The notes under the pieces are model-generated. The model saw only the letters and a list, made by a program, of their open reading frames with translations. It made no database searches and was not told the DNA's origin. Positions 33,871 through 41,084 of a stretch of DNA of 64,000 nt are shown piece after piece. This DNA comes from DATFTE01 sp963840665 (lineage in GTDB: Bacteria; Acidobacteriota; Terriglobia; Terriglobales; Acidobacteriaceae), in the NCBI GenBank assembly GCA_963840665.1, contig CAWIZO010000002.1:310001-374000 (forward strand), in the 5' to 3' direction. The position numbers were made by a program, and so were the translations under genes. Position 1 is the first letter of the stretch. Every line of letters begins with the position of its first letter.

Positions 33871-35369
33871 GAATGAACTCCATTGCGCGCGAGGACGAAG
33901 TGCACCGCTTTTTCCCCTCTGACTTCGATCATTGCTTCTCGTTCAAAACCCGCCGCAGAGAATGTCTTCAGCGAGGCCAGATTGTCGGTCTTCACAAACG
34001 CATCAACGAACTTTACGTCCGATGCCTGAAAAAGCCGTTGGTTCGCAAGATGAACGACTTGGCGCGCATAGCCCTTGCCGCGAAACCGCCGGTCGAGATT
34101 GACGGAGAGCACCGCTCGATTCTCCCGCAATTGATATCTCACCTGCCCCACCGTCACGCCGTCCGCATTCATAGCGATATAGAGCACCGACGCTGGATCG
34201 GCCAGTCTCTCGCTGAACCACCGTACGTGGCTCTCCCACGGTATCGGATCCGGAGAGAATGCTCCCGCGCGAATCTCGGGATCGTTGGCCCACTCCCATA
34301 GAAGCCTACAGTCCGCGTCGGTGGCGTTCCGTAACCGCAAGCTGCGGCTCTCCATCTCGCGGCATACGCGAGCCGCGCCGTTGCCATCGATCAGAGTACG
34401 CCCACGCTCACACATGGTGGCCCTGCGTTCTGGCGAACCGAGCAGAGACACCAACTCGTCGGCAATTTTCCGCGGATAAACGTCCGCCGAGTTTCCCAGG
34501 TCAACGGCAACTCCAAGCCGATCGAGTTCCTGGGAAACAGGACGCTGGTTCTCGGCAAGGTCAATCAATAGGGCTGGCAGTCCCAGGAAGCAGAGCTCCC
34601 AACACGTCGAACCCGCGCCGGCGATGGCGATGTCCGCGGCAGCCATCAACTCCGCCATATTGCGCGCGTTCTCGACCAGCGATATCCCTGCGAGTCCCGC
34701 AGTCGCCTTTTTTAAGTGAGCGTGATGACGATTGCTCACCCCTACAAGAATCGTCACTTCCAGATCTCGCCGAGCAAGCTTCACGCCCTCGATGACACGC
34801 TCCGTGGCGTTATCCGGATCGCTTCCTCCAAGCGTGACCAGCACCTTGCTAGCCCTGCTCGGAATTTCGCGTTTCCAATTTCGCCAGCTCAGAAACTCGC
34901 GCCTGAGCAAGGCATAACGAGCTCCAAGAAGTAATTCTGTTTCCGGAGCGCGGTTGCCATAGAGAGAGTCACTCGCATGCAGATTTTGATTAAGCACCAG
35001 ATCGGCGCTGTAGTGACCCGCAAGTCCGCAGTCATCGAGGAATAGCACCTTCAGTCCGCTCGCCTTCAGCAGTTCCTGGTACTCCGCTCCGAATTGGTAG
35101 CCATCCACCGCCAGCCACTCGCCATGATTCTCTCGGACCAACCTGCCAGTTTCCGCGGCGTCCTCAGACGTTCCAACGTCGGCCGAGATTTCGAGAATGC
35201 GCGCGTGTTCCAGCTCAACCCTGGCGCGGATTCCCTGTCCTGGCTGCCGCATCAGAAAAACTGTGCTGCCTCCTTGGTCGAGCCAGACCTGCGCGATGGC
35301 CAGGCATCGCATTACGTGGCCCGTACCCATTTGGCTATCGGCATCGGCGCGAATGAACAGCGTCTGCAT
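33867..35369 (-). CDS. pseG: PseG-PseH fusion: UDP-sugar hydrolase and N-acetyltransferase of pseudaminic acid synthesis
   Basis: The N-terminal part (1 to about 335) is PseG, a GT-B-like hydrolase that removes UDP: it begins RADADSQMGTGHVMRC with the catalytic-type His18. From about 345 (RLRNATDADCRLLWEWAND) to the end there is a GNAT acetyltransferase domain with the acetyl-CoA loop RRFRGKGYARQVV, corresponding to PseH, which acetylates the 4-amino group. In the pathway PseH acts just before PseG, so the fusion joins two consecutive steps in one 500-residue protein. It lies between the three-domain protein (47-base gap) and pseI (4-base overlap). Confidence 0.9.
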   Translation of the reverse strand: MQTLFIRADADSQMGTGHVMRCLAIAQVWLDQGGSTVFLMRQPGQGIRARVELEHARILEISADVGTSEDAAETGRLVRENHGEWLAVDGYQFGAEYQELLKASGLKVLFLDDCGLAGHYSADLVLNQNLHASDSLYGNRAPETELLLGARYALLRREFLSWRNWKREIPSRASKVLVTLGGSDPDNATERVIEGVKLARRDLEVTILVGVSNRHHAHLKKATAGLAGISLVENARNMAELMAAADIAIAGAGSTCWELCFLGLPALLIDLAENQRPVSQELDRLGVAVDLGNSADVYPRKIADELVSLLGSPERRATMCERGRTLIDGNGAARVCREMESRSLRLRNATDADCRLLWEWANDPEIRAGAFSPDPIPWESHVRWFSERLADPASVLYIAMNADGVTVGQVRYQLRENRAVLSVNLDRRFRGKGYARQVVHLANQRLFQASDVKFVDAFVKTDNLASLKTFSAAGFEREAMIEVRGEKAVHFVLARNGVHS

Positions 35370-35416
35370 TCACTCAGCCATCACTTCTCACCTGGAACTT
35401 TCCCCACCCAGATTCA

Positions 35417-38400
35417 CTATCGCACGCGAAAAACGGGTTCAATCATGGAACCTTCGAGAAAACGGCTCGGATCAGGATCCTGCAACCAATCAGCCACGAT
35501 CTTAAACACCGACGCATATACCTCCAGCGTCTTGGCAATCGAATTCTCGTCGTGAGCCGCACTCATGTTATGTGTGGCTAGGGCGAGAATGCCGCGCTTG
35601 CACAATTCCTGCGACACCAGCGACCGCAGCAGGGGGCTATCCTGCCCGTTGGCATCGCGGAATTTCACCAGCGACCAGCTTGGATGGCCGATACAGGTAA
35701 CCCGCTCAGACAAGCCAGCATGTTTCGCCAACATGTTCACTCCATCTTGCAACATGCGACCGTTCGCTTCCATTCGCGTAAGCGCGTCGGTAAATTCCAG
35801 GATATCGAGCACCTTCAACGCCGCCGCTATCGACGCGACTTCACCCGCGAAGGTAAAGCTGAAAAAGATCTCTTCGAAGATCTTCATGATCTCCGCACTC
35901 CCCACGACACAAGCAATAGGAAAGCCGTTCCCCATGGCTTTGCCGAAGCAAGCAAGATCGGGCGTCACGCCATAGCGCTTCTGCGCGCCCCCCAGGCCGA
36001 AATGAAAACCAGAGCAAATCTCGTCAAATATGAAAACTGCTCCGTGGCGCGCAGCTAGTTCTTTCACACCCTGCAGAAAGCCGGGGGCGGGTTCAGTAAA
36101 GTTGATGGGTTCCATGATAACGGCCGCAAATTCGTCGGGATGGCCCGTCAACAACTGTTCGAGAGCCTTTAGATCGTTGTAGGGAAACGGATGAGTGAGT
36201 TTGCGTACCGCGCCCGGAACTCCCGCGTTCCGCGTGGTGGTTCCAATGAACCAATCCTGCCATCCGTGATATCCGCAGCAGGCAATGCGATCTCGTTTCG
36301 TAAAAGCGCGTGCGGCGCGAACCGCGCCCGACGTGGCGTCCGAACCATTCTTTCCGAAACGCACCATCTCCGCGCAAGGAATCAGGCGCACCAGTCGCTC
36401 TGCCAATTCCACTTCGAGAGGATGAGGAAGCGAAAAGCTGTGCCCTTGCGTCAATTGCAGAACAACTGCCGCATTCACTTCCCGGTGATCGTATCCAAGA
36501 ATATTGGGAAGCAATCCCTGGATGTAGTCGATGTACTCGTTGCCGTCCACATCCCACACGCGGCAGCCTTCGCCCCGCTCTAAGAAGATCGGCGCGACTC
36601 CCTTCACGTGTTGGTTATATCCCTTGCTGAAAGTTTGCGCACACCCTGGTATTACTTTCTCTGCGCGCCGCAACCAGTTCTCCGACTGCGTCCGTGGCCG
36701 CTTCGGAACGGGCTCGGCAGAGGCTTCCTGGAACAAGCTGCGGTAGTAGCCTTCATTGGAAGTAATGCCGGCGTTGAAGCTCTGCAGTTCTGTTTTCTCG
36801 TGCAGATATTCGAGCACATCCGACATACCGAAATCCGTCTTCTGTTGCTGATGAAGCCCGGCGTAAATTCCGCGCACGAACTCAAGGTCGGCAGGCTCAT
36901 CGACCGTCCATCGATGTCGCTTGAGGGGAAGGGACATATCGTTCTTCACGCTCAGGGTGCGAAATCGTGGCGAGTGCAAATACGGAGTGACATGCTCGCG
37001 GTCAGATGGACGAGTCGCCTGTTTCCACGTTTCCTCCAGCGCAAGAAACGAAAATACCTCTGTGTCGAGGCCATCGGGATAAGTCCTGACCAGAGTGTTC
37101 GAAACATAGTCATAGTGGCCGGTCAGAAAGCACTCCACAACCTTGTCCACCACGGCAGGATCAATCAGTGGACAGTCTCCTGTTACCCGAACCACTGCGT
37201 CCGCCGATTCCGCACGCGCGGCCTGATAGTAGCGGTCAAGCACATCGTTTTCGCTGCCACGGAAGCAGCGAATACCTTCCTGCGAGCAGAACTTAGCAAT
37301 CGCATCATCAGCCGGAAGTTCGGAAGTTGCCACCACAATTTCGTTCACCAGTGTGGCCCGCTTCATGCGCCGCACAACGTGCCACAGCATGGGGTGACCT
37401 TCGATATCGGCCATGGATTTCCCAGGCAGACGCGAAGAACCCATGCGCGCCTGAATGACCGCAACCACTTTCCCTTTGCGCTCTGCCCACAGCGATACTG
37501 ACTGATCGTGGCTGGTCGAAGAAGACTTTGCCGCCAACACCAGTTCCAATACATCGCGTGCTTGTTTTAGGTCCACTAACGGCGTCTGCCCGGCGGCAAT
37601 GCACTCCAGAAAGTGCCGAACTTCCGCCACATACATTCCTTCTACCGAGGAATTCACGGGCACGGTCTGCCAACGCTTGTCTTTCGCGAGGAACAACTTC
37701 AGGTCGGCAGAATCGAAGTCCCAAACGGCCGTTCCAAGTTCCCCGGCCACTTTGCAAGTACGGGTATATCCCTGCTGCACAAAGTCGAGATGAACCTCAG
37801 CCTGAGCTCCGCCCGCAAAGCGCAGGAGGACCGCGGCGCAATCCTCCACACTCACATCCAACTGACTCACCTTGCCGGCCATGCACATGATCTCGGTGGG
37901 CCGCCCGAGGAGCCAACAGATGTAATCCAATTCGTGAGAGCCGTCGAGTAAGATTCCGCCGCCCAGATCACGCCGGGCGCTGTAGCTGCGGCTGTAATCC
38001 TGCCAGGGCCTCCAATCGGGAAGATACTGACCCGCTTCCGCGTGCACCCACAGCACTCGTCCCACGACACCTCGATCGATCAACTCTTTCAACTTCCGCA
38101 ACCCGGCATTGAAGCGCAGGTTGTAGCCCACTTGCACAATACGTTGCCGCTGCCGTGCTTCGGTGATCAACTGGCCCACACCCCTCAGTGTGTCAGAGAG
38201 AGGCTTCTCCACGAAGACATGCGCGCCCACGCGCACCGCGTCAAGACATTGCGGGACGTGGTAAATGGGAGGACTGCAAACGAATACGATGTCTGGCTTC
38301 CACTCGGCTAAGGCGCCATGGAAATCGGGAAATCCTTGCACCCCGAATTCCGATTCCGCCAGCCTGAGCCGATCGGTGTCAGGATCGCTGGCCGCGATCC

Positions 38401-38509
38401 GCGTTAGGCCAAGGGCTTTGAGATTGGTAATGTGCCGCTGCCCGATCGATCCGACGCCGGACACTAATACTGAGTAAGAGGAGTTAATCGACAATTTGGA
38501 GTCTCGCAC
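35417..38509 (-). CDS. Three-domain protein: Gfo/Idh/MocA oxidoreductase, PseF-type cytidylyltransferase, class III aminotransferase
   Basis: This 1030-residue protein joins three enzymes. Residues 1-340 are a Gfo/Idh/MocA oxidoreductase (VSGVGSIGQRH at 16-25, EKP at 101-103). Residues 347 to about 575 are a SpsF/PseF-type CMP-sugar synthetase (QARMGSSRLPGK at 353-364, RVTGDCP at 441-447) that would activate pseudaminic acid with CTP. Residues from about 608 to 1020 are a glutamate-1-semialdehyde-type aminotransferase with FDEICSGF (Asp829) and the PLP lysine in ACFGKAMGNG (Lys857). No frameshift is seen within the frame. Separate aminotransferases and oxidoreductases of these kinds often sit in nonulosonic acid clusters, but their reactions are not settled. 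The start is a GTG at 38509. Confidence 0.9.
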   Translation of the reverse strand: MRDSKLSINSSYSVLVSGVGSIGQRHITNLKALGLTRIAASDPDTDRLRLAESEFGVQGFPDFHGALAEWKPDIVFVCSPPIYHVPQCLDAVRVGAHVFVEKPLSDTLRGVGQLITEARQRQRIVQVGYNLRFNAGLRKLKELIDRGVVGRVLWVHAEAGQYLPDWRPWQDYSRSYSARRDLGGGILLDGSHELDYICWLLGRPTEIMCMAGKVSQLDVSVEDCAAVLLRFAGGAQAEVHLDFVQQGYTRTCKVAGELGTAVWDFDSADLKLFLAKDKRWQTVPVNSSVEGMYVAEVRHFLECIAAGQTPLVDLKQARDVLELVLAAKSSSTSHDQSVSLWAERKGKVVAVIQARMGSSRLPGKSMADIEGHPMLWHVVRRMKRATLVNEIVVATSELPADDAIAKFCSQEGIRCFRGSENDVLDRYYQAARAESADAVVRVTGDCPLIDPAVVDKVVECFLTGHYDYVSNTLVRTYPDGLDTEVFSFLALEETWKQATRPSDREHVTPYLHSPRFRTLSVKNDMSLPLKRHRWTVDEPADLEFVRGIYAGLHQQQKTDFGMSDVLEYLHEKTELQSFNAGITSNEGYYRSLFQEASAEPVPKRPRTQSENWLRRAEKVIPGCAQTFSKGYNQHVKGVAPIFLERGEGCRVWDVDGNEYIDYIQGLLPNILGYDHREVNAAVVLQLTQGHSFSLPHPLEVELAERLVRLIPCAEMVRFGKNGSDATSGAVRAARAFTKRDRIACCGYHGWQDWFIGTTTRNAGVPGAVRKLTHPFPYNDLKALEQLLTGHPDEFAAVIMEPINFTEPAPGFLQGVKELAARHGAVFIFDEICSGFHFGLGGAQKRYGVTPDLACFGKAMGNGFPIACVVGSAEIMKIFEEIFFSFTFAGEVASIAAALKVLDILEFTDALTRMEANGRMLQDGVNMLAKHAGLSERVTCIGHPSWSLVKFRDANGQDSPLLRSLVSQELCKRGILALATHNMSAAHDENSIAKTLEVYASVFKIVADWLQDPDPSRFLEGSMIEPVFRVR

Positions 38510-38539
38510 CGCCTGGGTGGAAGTGGCCCAGGCAAAACT

Positions 38540-39745
38540 TCAAGCCCAGTAACCGATCACCTTCGCCACTGCCCGGACTACGTCATTCACATCATCGTCC
38601 GTCATTCCGTGGAACATCGGCAGGCTGATCAATTGTTCATAAGCTTTTTCCGCCACTGGATATTCGCCGCCTTTGAAACCAAAACGATCCCGATAGTAAC
38701 GATGCTTGTGAACCGGAACATAATGAACGTTTACGCCAATGTTTTCCGCCCGCAGGGCGCGGAATACCTCGCCGCGATCAAGCGTCAAGCCTTCGCCACC
38801 GATACGGACGGGATACAAATGCCAGGCGGCATTCGCGTTCGCACGAACTGCCGGGGCGGTCACTCCCCGTATGTCGCGGAAGGCGGCAGTGTAGCGGGCG
38901 GCAATCTCCCTACGCCGCGCAAGATTCGCTTCCAGCCGTTTGAGCTGTTCGATTCCGAGCGCACAGGCGATATCCGTCAGCCGGTAGTTGAAACCCAACA
39001 TCACCATGTCGTAATGCCATTGACCCGCAGCCTGCCGTTGCCGCGCGTCACTATCGATGCCATGATTCCGGAACTTGCGCAGAGTGTCGGCAAGATCCGC
39101 GCGGTCAGTGGTCACCATCCCGCCTTCCCCGGTGGTCAGGTGCTTCACGGGATGGAAGCTGAAGACTGTCATATGCGAAATGCCGCCCACCCGCCGTCCT
39201 TCATATTCCGCGCCCAGCGCATGGCAGGCATCTTCGATGACAATCAACCCGTGGCGATCGGCAATCTCCAGCATCTGCCCCAGGTCAGCGGGATGTCCCG
39301 CGTAGTCGACCGGCAGCAGGGCTTTCGTCCGCGAACTGACGCGCGCAGCCACCGCTTCCGGATCGAGATTCAAGGTATCCGCGCAGACGTCAGCAAAAAT
39401 CGGAGTTGCACCCTGATAAAGAACGCAATTGGCCGTCGCCGCGAAGGTTAGCGGCGTTGTGATGGCCTCATCGCCAGGCTTCAATCCTGCCGCAAACGCC
39501 GCCGCATGCAGGGCCGCCGTTCCCGAACTGAAGCTGACCGCATATTTCGCCCCTACCCATGCAGCCAGAGCTTCTTCGAACTCTCCAACTTTTGGGCCGG
39601 TCGTGAGCCAATCTGAGCGAAGTGTGTCCACGACAGCCTGGATATCCTCTTCACTGACCGATTGTCGTCCGTAAGGGAGAAGCGCTCTGCGCACAGGAGA
39701 ACCCCCGTGAATCGCCAGCGCCTCCTTGGTTGCGGTTGAACTCAT
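38540..39745 (-). CDS. pseC: UDP-4-amino-4,6-dideoxy-N-acetyl-altrosamine transaminase
   Basis: I start this gene at an ATG at 39745, 7 bases after the pseB stop, giving 401 residues; a frame from 39814 would run back into pseB. It is a DegT/DnrJ/EryC1-type aminotransferase with IVIEDACHALGAE (PLP-contacting Asp172) and the PLP lysine in VFSFHPVKHLTTGEGG (Lys201). It also has SGTAALHAA near the N-terminus. It would transfer an amino group from glutamate to C4 of the keto-sugar made by PseB. Position and family both fit PseC. Confidence 0.92.
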   Translation of the reverse strand: MSSTATKEALAIHGGSPVRRALLPYGRQSVSEEDIQAVVDTLRSDWLTTGPKVGEFEEALAAWVGAKYAVSFSSGTAALHAAAFAAGLKPGDEAITTPLTFAATANCVLYQGATPIFADVCADTLNLDPEAVAARVSSRTKALLPVDYAGHPADLGQMLEIADRHGLIVIEDACHALGAEYEGRRVGGISHMTVFSFHPVKHLTTGEGGMVTTDRADLADTLRKFRNHGIDSDARQRQAAGQWHYDMVMLGFNYRLTDIACALGIEQLKRLEANLARRREIAARYTAAFRDIRGVTAPAVRANANAAWHLYPVRIGGEGLTLDRGEVFRALRAENIGVNVHYVPVHKHRYYRDRFGFKGGEYPVAEKAYEQLISLPMFHGMTDDDVNDVVRAVAKVIGYWA

Positions 39746-39752
39746 GGGTGCC

Positions 39753-40778
39753 TCAGGCGAGTGCACGCTGTTTCTGCGCGTTGGGAATTGAGGCGATAGC
39801 CGGAGACCCGGCATCGATCAGTTCCTGTAGTTCTTCCGCAGTCAGCCACTGGGGATTGGAGTCGCTGCTGTACCGGAATCCATCGGAGAGCGCTTTGCCC
39901 TCCTTCCAATTCTCGGCCTTCCACCACGAGTGCGCCGGCTGAATGACATACATATCGTCGAGTTCCACCGTGTTGCGCGCCTCGTCCTCTGAAACCAGCA
40001 CCTCGTGAAGCTTTTCTCCGGGACGGATGCCGATGTATTCCACTTCGCATCCCGGCGCGATGGCTTCCGCCATCTCCACCAGCTTCATGCTGGGGATTTT
40101 TGGCACGAAAATCTCTCCCCCATGAAGCTGTTCAATGCAATTGACCACAAAGCGCACGCCCTGCTCGAGCGTGAGCCAAAAGCGGGTCATCCGCGGATCG
40201 GTAACAGTGATTTTTCCTCGGCGCCGCTGTTCCTGAAATACTGGGATCACGCTCCCCCGGCTGCCCACAACGTTGCCGTAACGCGCGCAACTGAAGCGAG
40301 TATCTTGCGCTCCGGCATAGGCATTGGCTTGCACAAACATCTTTTCCGCGCACAACTTCGTCGCCCCGTAAAGATTTACCGGATTCACCGCTTTGTCGGT
40401 ACTGACGGCAAGCACCCGGTGAACCCCTTTGTCGATGGCGGCATCGATCACATTGCGTCCGCCCATGATGTTCGTCTGAATCGCTTCGAAGGGGTTGTAC
40501 TCGCAAGCGGGAACTTGCTTCAGCGCCGCCGCGTGAACCACAATCGTCACCCCTGAGAGCGCCCGCTGCAGCCGTTGCGCGTCGCGCACGTCGCCGATGA
40601 AATAGCGCAAACTGGGATGATCGAAGCCCGAAGTTCGCATGTCGTGCTGCTTGAGTTCATCCCGGCTGAAGATAATCAGCTTCTGGGGTTTGTACTCGCG
40701 CAACATGACGTCGACGAACTTCTTGCCAAAAGAGCCCGTACCGCCCGTCACTAGCACTGTTTGCTCGGACCAGTTCAT
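39753..40778 (-). CDS. pseB: UDP-N-acetylglucosamine 4,6-dehydratase (inverting)
   Basis: The 341-residue SDR begins with a Rossmann motif (VLVTGGTGSFGKKF, about 8-21) and has the PseB/FlaA1-type active site STDKAVNPVNLYGATKL, in which Asp and Lys of TDK and the Tyr/Lys of YGATK act. It converts UDP-GlcNAc to the 4-keto-6-deoxy-altro sugar, the first step to pseudaminic acid. It is the first gene of the 21-gene minus-strand operon and lies back-to-back with the tyrosine autokinase gene across 306 bases. Product length is normal for the family. Confidence 0.94.
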   Translation of the reverse strand: MNWSEQTVLVTGGTGSFGKKFVDVMLREYKPQKLIIFSRDELKQHDMRTSGFDHPSLRYFIGDVRDAQRLQRALSGVTIVVHAAALKQVPACEYNPFEAIQTNIMGGRNVIDAAIDKGVHRVLAVSTDKAVNPVNLYGATKLCAEKMFVQANAYAGAQDTRFSCARYGNVVGSRGSVIPVFQEQRRRGKITVTDPRMTRFWLTLEQGVRFVVNCIEQLHGGEIFVPKIPSMKLVEMAEAIAPGCEVEYIGIRPGEKLHEVLVSEDEARNTVELDDMYVIQPAHSWWKAENWKEGKALSDGFRYSSDSNPQWLTAEELQELIDAGSPAIASIPNAQKQRALA

Positions 40779-41084
40779 TCACCCATCCTAAACAAGTCTC
40801 AATTTTGGACAGCTTGCGCCTCAGCAGGATAACCAATAGCTTACCCTGCCTTGGCTTCAGTGGCGAATATTTGTCCACGCTGCTTGTGCCAATTTCGGTC
40901 ACCGGGGCGAGACTGGAAAGACACACTCCTAGCCGGAACCAATGAAATTAAGGGCAGGACTATGGTTTCAAAATGCTAGAATGTGGCAACTGATTCAGCC
41001 TGGAAAAATTCAGCACGCAGCGGCATCCGAAATTCAACTCCTTTGTTCCTGGAGTCGAGTTTTCTTGGGTCTGTAGGAGCATGG
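40779..41084. promoter_or_regulatory. Divergent region between pseB and the tyrosine autokinase gene
   Basis: These 306 bases must hold the promoters of both the long minus-strand operon and the plus-strand kinase group. I see TAGAAT at 40977-40982, a possible -10 for the kinase gene, but no good -35 at the right distance. No hairpin, JUMPstart-like sequence or operator palindrome was recognised. An open frame from a GTG at 40983 enters this gap but is judged to be untranslated upstream of the ATG at 41085. Confidence 0.45.
41076..41079 (+). promoter_or_regulatory. Ribosome binding site of the tyrosine autokinase gene
   Basis: GGAG (in TAGGAG) lies 5 bases before the ATG at 41085. This favours that ATG over the in-frame GTG at 40983, which has no such signal. 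Confidence 0.6.

Noticed and set aside
38609..39451. 280-codon plus-strand frame
   Set aside because: It lies entirely opposite pseC, which has all PLP-enzyme motifs; the antisense product shows none.
40983..41084. Upstream extension of the tyrosine autokinase from a GTG
   Set aside because: No ribosome binding site precedes it and the 34 added residues do not look like the start of a Wzz domain; the ATG at 41085 has GGAG 5 bases upstream.
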